From NCBI GenBank assembly GCA_014529385.2, contig CM043942.1, positions 60,870,684 through 60,934,683 on the forward strand: 64,000 nt of DNA, in the 5' to 3' direction. The stretch comes from Adiantum capillus-veneris. Lineage: Eukaryota > Streptophyta > Polypodiopsida > Polypodiales > Pteridaceae. Each line of letters starts with the position of its first letter. Position 1 is the first letter of the stretch. The notes under the pieces were generated by a model. That model ran no database searches. It was not told the DNA's origin and was given only the letters and a program-made list of their open reading frames with translations. The translations under genes and the position numbers were made by a program. Positions 20,826 through 30,719 of the stretch are shown piece after piece.

Positions 20826-23126
20826 ATGGCTTTCTCTTATCCCGAGTTTCATGGAAGAAGTGATGAAGATGTGGAAGAATTTTTGGAAAAGATGGAGGTT
20901 GCCTGCATTAGCAACCAGATTCATGACCCTACGCAAATGTTACGCCTTCTCCAAATTTGTTTGAAGAGTGATGCACGAGCTTGGTCCAAAGCATTTGAAG
21001 AGGAGTTGCGTATGGCTGATCCACCTATAAGATTGAGTTGGGACAATCTAAGGCATGGATTGGAAGTGGAGTTTGTGAAGATAGAAGACCCTGACAAAGT
21101 GTGGCAAGAAGTACAGGCTTTGGTGCAAAAGGAAGGTGAGCCAGTAGATGCGTACATACGTAAGTTTTCATTGGCATGGGAGCGAATGTGCAAGGCTTTA
21201 GCACCACAGGTACCCCCGCCTGACATGATGAAGAAGGACAGGTTCTTGGCTGGTCTTTGGGAGAATATACGTTGGAGAGTGGAGCTAAAGAAGCCTAGGA
21301 CATATGAAGATGCACTAGAGGTAGCAAGGAACAAAGAGTGGAAGCTGAGGAAAATGAGCCAGTTAGGGGTGGAGTCTTTGCCAATGAGGTCTGAATTTCA
21401 GCCTATAGAGTCTTTACAAGGGCGCATGTCAGGGGTTCATCATGAACCAGTGGTTCCTGTTACTACTCAGGTTATGCCAGCAGTGGTCACTACAGCAGTG
21501 CAAGATGATGGCCTAAGGCAAGACATGAGGCAAGTGGTTGATCTGATGAAGAATCTCAGCCTAAACATGCTAGGTCAAGTGGGAAATAATCGAGGTCGAG
21601 GGCGGTTTGCAAATCAGCCAGGAGGTGAAGAAAGACCTAGGAATGGTGCTAGACAAAGTAATAGTAGGTTTTGGAGGCAGACGCCCACATGTTATAATTG
21701 TGGAGAGTTGGGTCACATCAGCCCGCAATGTGATAAGCCACCAAGGATGGGGGGAGACATGTATCCATTGCCAAGACAGGTGCTAACTAGATCAAATGAT
21801 TATGGCATCGAAATTAAGGGAGACGAAGGAACCAGTGGACTGACCCAGGAGGAAAAGGGAAAGACAAAAGTGCTAAGTGTAGTCACCTTGGAGAAGGCAT
21901 CAAAGCTAGAGGATACATTAGTGATGCCTATTGGGAAGAGGACCACAGAGGATAAGGAAGGAAGAAGTGCCCCAGGTCCTAGTAAGAAGAAAGGAAAGAG
22001 CCATGAAGGTGAGGATGTCAAGGCCAAGAGGAAAAGGAGAGCTCGTCGAAAGTTTCATGTTTCAGATTTTCCACTAGGGGATGGGCAATTAAGCTATGAC
22101 TTGAAGGAGGATCTGACGAGCAGGAAGGCAGATGTTACTTTTGGGCAGCTTATAGAGATGGTGCCTAAGCTAAAGCGACAGTGGAAGAGGATGGTTAACC
22201 CAATGGAGAAAGAGCCAGAGAGAGGTTCAGTGAAGGTGTTGGCAATGGACGAGCTACCAGACATTTGTCCAATAGTAGATGTGTGGCATAAAAGGAAAAA
22301 TTTGGGACAAGGTTATGTGGATGGCGGAGCCCAAATATGCGTCATAACACACTCATGCGTTGAGAAGATGGGTCTCACAGTGGCTGGGGTGTCAGGTTTT
22401 CGGATCAGATTGGCAAACCATCAAAAAGTAAAATGCTTGGGTGTTGTAAAGAGCTTAGAAGTGGAGGCATATGATGCAAAGGCAGTGGTTGATTTTCATG
22501 TGATGCCAGCAGGGTTGGGAGCATATCCTATTATACTGGGCAGACCATGGTTACGTGCAGTGGGAGCTGTTCAAGATTGGCGACGTGGTACGATTAGCCT
22601 CTATGGAAAGACAGGTACCAAGAAGCTTTATAATATGGACACAAGGAAACGATTAGAGGAGCTTTATGAAGATGAGGATGAGTCTAGTGATGAAGACTCT
22701 TCCACGGTGGCAGATGAGGACAGTGATAGCACTACCAGCAGTGATGAGGATGTTGATGTTGCATTTCTTTTGATGGATAAAGAAATCCAGGAGTGTGGTT
22801 TAGTCGCATTTGCGAATGAAGTTGAAGATGAAAGTGAAGGGCCTTATGAAGTGATTGAAGGGCTGATGCAAACCAAGGTTGAGTTGTCAAAGAAGCAGGA
22901 ATTAATGACGCAAATGATCAGTGGAGACCTCTCAGCTATGGAGAAGGAGATATATTTGCACATGCAGGTCTATGCCAAAGTAATTGATGATTTTCTTGAT
23001 GGGAGGTTGATAAATGGCATCTCTACAGGTTTTCCTTGGGAACCAGGTGAAAGTTTGATTAAGATTTTGATGCAAGGAATGCCAAGTGTTTTTGTGTGGG
23101 ATCCAGGTGGAATGAGCATCTACTAG
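20826..23126 (+). CDS. Gag-protease polyprotein, unit 2 (766 aa)
   Basis: The predicted protein is identical to the unit 1 protein at 16,264-18,564, with the same start context, CCHC knuckle, DGG protease and acidic tail. Complete identity over 2.3 kb means either a very recent duplication by recombination or a repeated assembly path. Either unit could supply Gag and protease but not reverse transcriptase. Confidence 0.9.
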   Translation: MAFSYPEFHGRSDEDVEEFLEKMEVACISNQIHDPTQMLRLLQICLKSDARAWSKAFEEELRMADPPIRLSWDNLRHGLEVEFVKIEDPDKVWQEVQALVQKEGEPVDAYIRKFSLAWERMCKALAPQVPPPDMMKKDRFLAGLWENIRWRVELKKPRTYEDALEVARNKEWKLRKMSQLGVESLPMRSEFQPIESLQGRMSGVHHEPVVPVTTQVMPAVVTTAVQDDGLRQDMRQVVDLMKNLSLNMLGQVGNNRGRGRFANQPGGEERPRNGARQSNSRFWRQTPTCYNCGELGHISPQCDKPPRMGGDMYPLPRQVLTRSNDYGIEIKGDEGTSGLTQEEKGKTKVLSVVTLEKASKLEDTLVMPIGKRTTEDKEGRSAPGPSKKKGKSHEGEDVKAKRKRRARRKFHVSDFPLGDGQLSYDLKEDLTSRKADVTFGQLIEMVPKLKRQWKRMVNPMEKEPERGSVKVLAMDELPDICPIVDVWHKRKNLGQGYVDGGAQICVITHSCVEKMGLTVAGVSGFRIRLANHQKVKCLGVVKSLEVEAYDAKAVVDFHVMPAGLGAYPIILGRPWLRAVGAVQDWRRGTISLYGKTGTKKLYNMDTRKRLEELYEDEDESSDEDSSTVADEDSDSTTSSDEDVDVAFLLMDKEIQECGLVAFANEVEDESEGPYEVIEGLMQTKVELSKKQELMTQMISGDLSAMEKEIYLHMQVYAKVIDDFLDGRLINGISTGFPWEPGESLIKILMQGMPSVFVWDPGGMSIY

Positions 23127-23159
23127 TGCTGCTGCTGAGCATGAATGCTCTAGCAGGCT

Positions 23160-23165
23160 AGGGGG
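23160..23165 (+). other. polypurine tract, unit 2
   Basis: AGGGGG before LTR 3, identical in context to the tract at 18,598. Confidence 0.75.
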
Positions 23166-24321
23166 TGGGCAAATTATGTCAGGAGTTTTTTGGAGCAAGG
23201 GATTGCGCATATGTACATACACATGAAGGGTGCATCGAATAAAGGTTTTCCCATTTTCCATAGCCAGGTGGTTATGTGGGGCCCACATGTGTACAGGTAG
23301 GACAAGGTGTACATAGTGCATCGATTTTCATCGTTACCAGTACCAGTGTGTTTTTTCTACAATAATGAGGAGTTGGTAGCGCGTAAAACTTCTCGAGGAA
23401 GCTATCCGCAGGCCGACGACGTGAGGTCAGCAGGTGCGTCAGATGGCATCTAGTGGCGTCAGGAGGGCGAACGAGGTCAATATTTGCACGCGGATGAGGA
23501 CGGACACAACGTGGGTGTTTTCTTGTGAGAGTTATGCAGAACGAGGTCATCATTAGGACCACTTTTTGGGGCCACTTCACGTGGTGGCGAGATGCATTAT
23601 TGGAAAAAAGCTGAGTGCCAGGTGTGCAAATGATGCAAAAAGGTGACAACTATGCACTGCGAGGTCAGTTTTTGGCCTGTTCGGGGTCCGTTTGAGGTCA
23701 TCTAAAAGGCCAAGGGTGCCCAACTAAAAAAGCTAAGTGTGGGAACTGAAAAAAGAGAGAGAATACCAGAAAAAACGTGGAGAAGAGAGGAGGAACAGCC
23801 GCAGGTGTGTTTTTGCTCATTTTGGAGCCTGTTTTGGCCGTAAACTGCTCATCCGATGTCGGATTTGAGCACTTTGACATTGTAGACTGGGGTTTTGGGC
23901 CGTTCCGGACGCGATGGCGCTGTCCATTTTGCCAAATTCCTCACTCTTTTTCTGCTGTTTTTCTGTGTAATCTTCTCCGGTGAGTGAAGCTTCTTCTCCA
24001 ATTTGTGATTGTATCTGGTATCTTTTACCCATATTGTGTGAGCTGTTTGCCCCATTGGTGTTGGCCCAAGCTCAATTGTATCTAAACATCAGAAATTCTC
24101 CTCTTTTGAGCTGAGTTTTTTGGGTGTGTGTGTGTGTGTGTGTGTTTGTGTGGAGTGGGCAAGTGGATAGTCTCTCTCCTCTCACTCCAGAGGTGTGTTC
24201 CCTGTCTCGGCCAGGTGTGTTGTCTAAGCCGAGTGGTGCCCCATAGTGTGTGTGTGTATCTTCCCAAGAGTGTGTGACGGGTCGTTATAGAGGCGCTGTG
24301 TGTGTTTTCATCCCGCTCACA
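23166..24321 (+). repeat. gag-only element LTR 3
   Basis: Ends CCCGCTCACA at 24,321, then the host chromovirus LTR resumes at once with CCGTCTAAAA. This junction fixes the LTR length at 1,156 bp. Confidence 0.93.
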
Positions 24322-24769
24322 CCGTCTAAAAATATCCCAACCGGTTGCCCAGTTGACTTCACGGTAGAGTAAGATAATGTTCCCCTTGTCATTCCGGAGG
24401 TAATGACGTCAACACATTTTCAGGTCCCAAAATAGCAGTTCCCTAATTTTTAGGAGATGTTGCCATTGTATCTTTCTAGGTCATCCGACCCTCTTTGTAC
24501 ACTGCGGCCACATCCAAAACTGAAATGTAGCCTCTGTAGCGAAGGATTCCACTTTGGCTAGTCAATGACCCCACTTGGCTAACCATAGTCCTTGTCCAAC
24601 CTTAGTGCTCTCTTGCCCTCAGGCCTGGACTCCCTCTGGACAGTTCCACACTAGCTATGCAATGCAGGGCAGTTGGATTTCCCGAGGGGTGTTTCCAAAA
24701 AGTGAAAGTAAATAGATAATAAGAAAGAAATCAACAAAAAGGATAGATAGTAGTCACACGCTGGTGAGA
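24322..24769 (-). repeat. chromovirus 5' LTR, outer part
   Basis: Aligns with 6,830-7,276 of the 3' LTR. The outer end reads CTGGTGAGA instead of CTGGTGACA, so the terminal TG (element strand) is mutated to TC. It is followed by the GGAGG duplication. Confidence 0.92.
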
Positions 24770-24774
24770 GGAGG
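24770..24774. other. target-site duplication GGAGG, right copy
   Basis: Matches 5,797-5,801. Together they define the chromovirus boundaries. Confidence 0.92.
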
Positions 24775-25695
24775 CGTATGAAGAGACCACTAGTTACGAT
24801 GATTGCACAGATGATCCGGTGCAAGGCATCAATACCACATGCTATTGTCAGAGCTGAGATGGCAGCATCCTCCATAGTGACAGAGGCCATATTTCAGAGT
24901 GTGACAGGCCTACATCGCATATGGGAGCTCCCCCCAGAGAGATTGGCACTAGATTCCTCCAGACAGTTAGCAGAAGATGGGGTTCATGATTGTTGGTATG
25001 CACAGATGCAGACATGGTTTGGGAGACATGGACTACAGATGGATGCACTTCCACCCTTCCAGTATAGCTTGGACTGCCCGCACCTCCAGCTTACGCGCAC
25101 TGAGCGCAACCGGGTGATCAGATCAGATATTGTGCAGCTGCAGACAGAAAGGACCTGGCAGCGACCTCCAGAGCCATTAGGCACGAAGATGGCCCATTAC
25201 AAGGACCACTTCTTGCATGTTTCGTTGGAGGGTTTTGTGATTCGGCCAGCATACATGGATGTACATCTCTCACATGGGTTGCGCAGTGCCATTGGACAGA
25301 TTCGTACCTCCTCCCATCAACTACGCATCGAGACAGGCAGATACATGCAGATGGCCTGGACAGATAGGACATGTCAGCTATGCCACCAAGAGGTGGAATC
25401 TGAGGAGCATTACATTTGCCGCTGCACAGTCTATTACGAGATCAGGGGGAGATACCATTGCCTTTTCAGAGAGGGCTTTGGACCATTACGTCAGGTGATG
25501 GATTATGAGGACCAGAGATGCCTCGAACTCTTTTTACTAGAGCTGAGGAGGCACAGGGACAAACTATTACAAGACAGTTCTCCACCAACAAATCGACAAC
25601 GCACTACGCGTGACTTCTTCAGTAGAGAGGGAGAGGACCTTGGGACAGAGACTCCGTCTATGGATACAACCACACCCCAGGACCACGTCCATTGA
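24770..25695 (+). pseudogene. LINE polyprotein, C-terminal part with CCHC finger
   Basis: The frame runs RRMKRPLVTMI, then IWELPPERLA, LPPFQYSLD, KMAHYKDHFL and a CCHC finger CQLCHQEVESEEHYICRC (C-x2-C-x8-H-x4-C), then YYEIRGRYHCLFREGFGP, ending at the DHVH stop. The remaining family C terminus seems to lie in the frame at 25,692-25,886 (ending LSILDLPIWDILG), so a late frameshift is likely. In LINEs this finger is thought to help bind RNA or target DNA. Confidence 0.85.
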
Positions 25696-26329
25696 GGCCT
25701 AGAGGAGTCCGTCTTGATCAGGCCACTGCACAGGGTCGTACTCGCCATCCTCGACCACCCGGGCCTCGACCCAGACCCTGCCATTTGCACCAAATCAAAG
25801 GCATCATCGCTCGACATCGGAGACGAGTGCCACCTTTCAACGGCCTCTCTATACTGGATCTACCCATCTGGGATATCCTGGGATAGAAGACAGGGAGATA
25901 GAAGTTGATGGTCAGATTTGGATGGGATCAGTCATGTATTTGTACATATTCTCAGTTTTAGCTTAGTTTTAGCTTTGTAGACTCAAACATCACTATGATG
26001 TTGAGTAGATCTTTTTTCTATTTCAGTAGACGAGAGATGTATTACTAGATGTATAGTTTCTTGTCTCATGGGCCATTTTGGCTCTTTCGAGACATTAATA
26101 TATCTTTCTTTCTTTCTTTCTTTCTCTCTCTCAATCATGAGAAGCGTCGAAGAAGTGCCAACGGCTTCCCCCACGTGTAAGAAGACGCATCCCTCGCCGG
26201 CCATCCACAAAGCCTCTTTCATGGGACAGGGAAAAGGATGTCGGCAATAGAGAAGGAAATGAGAGAATGGAGAAACGAAGTTGAAGAGTGGAGGAAGGAG
26301 AGGAGCACTATTCTTAGTGGTATCTGTAA

Positions 26330-27356
26330 CAATAGGCAATACCCAAGGCAACTTGCCTATATCCTCCATAAGTAAGTCAAGACAATGCGCAGCACATGGA
26401 GTCCAAGAAATCCGAGGATAAGCTACCTCGACCATTTCACCCATGAGTTTACAATTTGAGGCATTGTCAATCACAACCTATACCACATTCTCCTTCCCAA
26501 TCTCATCAATAGCTTTCTTGCCCAAAGATAAACTCACCATTGATGCGCTCTCCGGCCTTCCCTGCATCCACAGCGTGCAAGAAGTATGTGCCAAGACAAG
26601 ACGACACAAGAATATTAATGATGTGCCGCCTACGAACATCACTCCAGCCATCTGATATGATGGTGCACCTAAACTGCTGCCAACCGGCCTTGACCGGGAC
26701 CAAAGCCTTATATATCAAAGCCTTCTGCTCATCAAGCATTGTAGTGCGCATCTTCTTATACTCCACCCTTGACCATAAATCTGTGTGACCAACATCAGCT
26801 ATAGCCTGGACCATCGTCTTCCATTGCTCAGTCCTCAAAACATTGAAGGAGATGTTGCACTCAATGAGAGTGCGAGCAATCTCCATCTCAGCTCCTTCAC
26901 CCAAGAAAGAGAGTTCACACACGAAGGCAAGGTGCTTTGCCTACGTGCATCCATATCACCTCAATCTTCCTCCTCCTGCACAACTCGAGCCCTCTTTCTA
27001 CTAGAACCAGTAGTGGGATGATCCTCTTGAACCTCGGAAGATGAACCACCAAAATCCCCAATAAGAGCATCCTGTGTGTACTGGCTACCTGTATTTTTAT
27101 TTTTGGTGGTACTTCCGAAAAATTCTCCGCAATCAGCTTGTCCCTAATATCCTGTGGAACCTTTTTGCACCCTCCACAATTGTTGGTCGTGCCAATGCCT
27201 GTCAGGTGCTTGACGACACGAGATTGTACTTGTGAGCTGAAAATTACAGTACTTGCATTGCCATCGTCGAGTGCCGGAACCCGCTTGGCCTGGAGTGTTG
27301 ATAATACGGATGACATTGCTATGCTCCTTCCAGTAGGGGTTGCATGGCTTAGGCAT
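26330..27356 (-). pseudogene. hAT transposase remnant (BED finger + DUF659-like)
   Basis: On the minus strand MPKPCNPYW opens a BED-type zinc finger (WQCKYCNFQLTS, then KHLTGIG in a shifted frame and CGGCKKVPQDIR). Downstream, 26,922-26,506 contains CTIISDGWSDVRRR, INILVSSCLGTYF and HAVDAG, typical of plant hAT/DUF659 proteins. The frame near 26,474 gives DNASNCKLMGEM and WTPCAAHCLDLLMEDI. At least three frame breaks separate these parts and the catalytic C-terminal dimerisation region is absent, cut off near LINE copy 2. It would have been a nuclear cut-and-paste transposase. Confidence 0.82.
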
Positions 27357-27396
27357 GATGAATCTGTCGCAAACGATAAGAAAGACACTGTAACAG

Positions 27397-27408
27397 GCTC
27401 TAATACCA
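27397..27408 (-). other. primer-binding site, Met-initiator type, one base changed
   Basis: On the minus strand TGGTATTAGAGC follows the LTR end TGTTACA by one base. The usual initiator-tRNA-Met site is TGGTATCAGAGC, as at 29,798 and 51,908 in this window. Confidence 0.7.
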
Positions 27409-27409
27409 C

Positions 27410-27600
27410 TGTAACAGACTTGGACACTCCAAGTCAAGAATCAATCGCGACAGCACCAAATAACCACTTCAAAACAATTCACAGATCACAATAGATTTGC
27501 ATTGGCCCGGTGGAGTTCAGTGCCTAGAGATATTGGCCCCAAAGACTGGCGCCCCTTTCGGTATTTCTTTTATATTAAAAATCAATGTCAAAGTAGACGC
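27410..27600 (-). repeat. LTR end (R-U5) of a retrotransposon related to that at 51.7-51.9 kb
   Basis: The minus strand reads like 51,720-51,906: TTTGACATTGATTT, AAAGAAATACCGAAAGG, GGCGCC, GGGGCCAATATCTCTAGG, TTGACTTGGAGTGTCC and TGTTACA. The outer LTR boundary was not found; similarity fades beyond about 27,600. Confidence 0.75.
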
Positions 27601-28683
27601 CACACGATCTTCAACTTTGCGGAAAATGACATCTTGCACTTGAGTCTTGACCTTCTCTCTGAACTTATGAAGAGGCTAATAGACCACCCATCATACCCAC
27701 ACCCACAGAGCCAAACACTAAGGGCCCACCAAACAAGAAAACAAAACTACCTCATGGCTGCCTACAACCAGGCTCCATTCTCCATTTAGTCTTTCAACAT
27801 AAACCACAATCCACTAGAATTCATTAAAACAAGAAAAAGAAAACGACACACAATAGAATCCCACCACTAGCTTGCATGTTGGCCCCCATATCCAATTCTC
27901 CTGCATGAGCTTAATTATCCATGCCACATACAAGAGAGTAAGAAGATGTTGTAAGTGCTCCCATAGGATCCTTTTTGCACCTCTTGCGCACATGCCAGGA
28001 CAAAAGAACCATTCAGACATACAAATAAGGAGTTAGTAGCCATCCACACCTCCTGCCCTCCCCTACAACCTCACTTTCTAACCCCTAAGAATGGGATCCT
28101 CTAGCTACTCTGGCCTAGAGCCCTTTCAAACACTGCATCCCATACCACGAGTTCAGACCCTAGCCATAGCTTGGGTATCCTAGCACTACCAAATGTTGTA
28201 GTCAAAATGTGGAGATCACACAAGGTAGAAAAAAAATAAGCTAAAGGTCCTCGTTATATAACTTCTTAAATTCCCTAACCTAAGGGTCTATTTATTGAAC
28301 TCCTTTAACTGCCCTAACTTAAGAGTCTAGTTCACACTCACTGGTGGACACACCGGCATTAAGAAACTCAGCCTGATGTCTAAGGATTCTAGGACTCAGA
28401 AGATTCTTCTCTATTCTAGCAAGGATTTGGTTAGGATGATGCTTCACTCTTGTGCCTATTTATACTGAAAGATATCATAATTAGTTGTACCTTGTTTGGG
28501 TTTATTGGGCTATTTTGGTCTTTGGGGGACACACATATATCTTTCTTTCTATGTGCACCATATACTTGCCTTCTGAACGTGCACTAAAGAGAGACTAGCA
28601 CAAGGGAAAAGGATTTCTTCTGTTTCATGGTTATCGCAAAGAACCTAAATATTGTGCTATAGGCCACACTTACAAGGAGGTAA
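27600..28683. other. unassigned intergenic stretch
   Basis: No gene recognised. Around 28,480-28,552 a string TTTGGGTTTATTGGGCTATTTTGG ends in ATATCTTTCTTTCT and resembles a diverged LINE 3' tail. The rest shows nothing identifiable. Confidence 0.5.
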
Positions 28684-29795
28684 TGTAATAGGACTAAATT
28701 TTGAAGTTCTTAAAGTCGAAAAGAATGTAGTTGACCATATCTTTCGTTCAGCACGACTTGAAAGATTGTTGAGTAGTCTATCAGATAGAGCTTATATGAA
28801 TGAGTTTAAGATAGTAAGAGAGAAAATCTATTATCTTCTTTTTAAATAATACATTAAAGACATATTTCATAAAGATTGATGATTAACAGATAGTCTGTTT
28901 ATGAACAGTATAATAAAAACGTAGTTAAAATTGAGATTTTTATTAATATCAATGTTTTATATTTATGTGTTTTAGCTTAAAATGCATGGGTAGGGTTAAA
29001 ATAAGTTGAAAAATTAGTAGAGACCCAAAAATAGGGTTTTTATGAGTCGCGCCCTAAAAGTTGCGTTTTCAGCCAAATAAAGACGTTTTTCGTAATTCTG
29101 TCCGCGTAGCCTTGTAGACCAGACCTATTTCCGTCGTTTTGAGTACCTCGATTGCTCTGTTCTGAGTTCGTTTGTAAAAGTTATAACAGAAATAAGTTGT
29201 CAATAACAGCAGGACAACCTACAAGCAGCAACAGGTTAGCTTACAAACAAATATACACAGGTAATAACTCTTTTGTTTGATCCAATCAAGAAGTGATTAT
29301 CCTCTTTTATGATGGTACAAAATTATTTTTTCTAATTTGATTATCATGTTGAATTGGTTGCACCAGTATGTTCTTTTGGCTATTTTGTAGAAGTTGCAGA
29401 AATCGATGTGTGAAACGGGATCTATTCGAGGTGTCATGATATTGGGATTGTGATCGTGTTACAACTCGGATTATGATCGTTGTTGCTATCCAGAGATTTT
29501 GAGAGTGCGATTGTGATTGAGAGTGTGATTGAGAGTGAGAGTGAGATTGAGATTGTGCACAACATTGAGATTGAGAGTGAGAGTGAGATTGAGATTGTGC
29601 ACAACATTGAGATTGAGAGTGAGAGCGAGAGTGTGATTGAGATAGCTCGGGGGTGGTCGGGAGGTTATGAAACGAGCTATGCTCTTCTTGTAATGATTAC
29701 CTTGTATCCATACAGACTCTTTACTTCATCAATTTATTCTGTGTATTCTGTATTTTTCAATATCAATGTATTTGCCTCTTCCTTGTCGCGTCCCA
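28684..29795 (+). repeat. 5' LTR of the non-autonomous element (1,112 bp)
   Basis: TGTAATAGGAC...GCGTCCCA. It contains a GATTGAGAGTGAGAG minisatellite at about 29,500-29,645 that gives a spurious acidic repeat (IESESEIEIVHN) when translated. Confidence 0.88.
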
Positions 29796-29797
29796 AG

Positions 29798-29809
29798 TGG
29801 TATCAGAGC
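29798..29809 (+). other. primer-binding site (initiator tRNA-Met)
   Basis: TGGTATCAGAGC, two bases after the LTR end. This is the classic plant retrotransposon priming site. Confidence 0.92.
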
Positions 29810-30719
29810 GATTTCAATCCTGCGATAGCGATGGAAGCATATGAGCAGTGATTGAAGGAACAAGCGGAGATTATTCGATGGCTCAATGAAGATCTTAACA
29901 GATATGAGGAAGCGGATAAAGAAAAGAGAATAGCTGGTGCAGGAAGACAAAGTGGAGGAGAAGATAGAAGTTAAACATCGAAACGGTCCACCCGCCGTCT
30001 CCAAGAGATGAAGGATCAAAGAAGAAGAAACGAAAGAGGAGGGATGATCAAGACGATGACGATGCGGGAGAAGCTACGAGATCAATCAAGTTTCAAGAAG
30101 AGCAAGGCCACCAGACTTTCAAATGCCCGAACAAAGCCATTGATAAGGAAATATGTACAAAGATGGTTGAATTGGAAACTATTGACGATGCGGATGATAA
30201 AGGTAAGTCATCTAACCCTTCTTTATGATGCTCTATGTATTTGATGCATCATTTGAAAGCTTCTCTGATCAAAGTCATGCATAAAATTTAAGATTTGAAA
30301 TTGAATTTCTTAATTGATTCGAGCAGTACACATTGATTCTTGTCCGCTAATCTGGCTGAGAAATTAAACCTGAAATTAAACTGAGAAATCAAGAGAGATG
30401 TTTGAGAAAAAATTTTGTTTACATAAGGATTATTTGTATTATCATGATTGCTTATGTGTGTTTGTAAAGTCCTCTTTGAAATATCAAATTTTGTGAGAAT
30501 GCCAACAAAATATATTTACTTAGATAATCTTATTCTAAAGAAAACATGTGAAGGCAGTACTAGAAACCAATTTGATTGTAGAGTTAGACAACTTAGAAGT
30601 AGGATTCTTCTTATCATGTAAAAGATTCCTCTTAGATTGAATTTGATGTTTTGTATGTTGAAAATCCCTCTTTCCAACTCTGAGGACAGAGTTAATTGTT
30701 AATTTTGATAAGGGGAGAA

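Larger units (their letters stand above)
14042..24321 (+). mobile_element. tandem gag-only LTR retrotransposon array (LTR-int-LTR-int-LTR)
   Basis: Three 1,156-bp LTRs (14,042; 18,604; 23,166) enclose two 3,406-bp internal regions. Period is exactly 4,562 bp and I see no difference between repeats beyond the first LTR base. Each internal region has a primer site, an ACAGG-rich leader, one long gag-protease gene and a polypurine tract, with no reverse transcriptase or integrase. This architecture matches elements named TR-GAG in plants, which depend on proteins supplied in trans. The triple-LTR form is what unequal recombination between LTRs produces. It sits inside the chromovirus 5' LTR, so it is the youngest layer. 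Confidence 0.93.
5802..24769 (-). mobile_element. Ty3/gypsy chromovirus, full length, carrying a nested insertion
   Basis: On the minus strand the order is 5' LTR (outer 24,769-24,322, interrupted, then 14,041-13,021), primer site, gag-pol frames, polypurine tract and 3' LTR (7,276-5,802). By eye the two LTRs differ at only a small percentage of positions, so the insertion is fairly recent. Gag with a CCHC knuckle, aspartic protease, reverse transcriptase, RNase H, integrase and a C-terminal chromodomain place it among chromoviruses. A one-base frameshift and a lost integrase cysteine make this copy defective. Confidence 0.93.
24770..26132 (+). mobile_element. LINE copy 2, 3' segment with tail
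   Basis: Continues the LINE frame from 5,801. The 3' end has TCTCATGGGCCATTTTGGC and TTTCGAGACATTAATA, the family tail, followed by (TTTC)n and TCTCTCTC to 26,132. The tail abuts hAT sequence on the right. Confidence 0.9.

Noticed and set aside
24322-24769. Separate solo LTR
   Set aside because: It is the outer part of the chromovirus 5' LTR displaced by the nested array; GGAGG duplications and alignment show continuity.
29480-29851. Acidic repeat protein (IESESEIEIVHN)
   Set aside because: It is a minisatellite inside an LTR; the copy at 31,493 has a different repeat number and the frame is not otherwise conserved.
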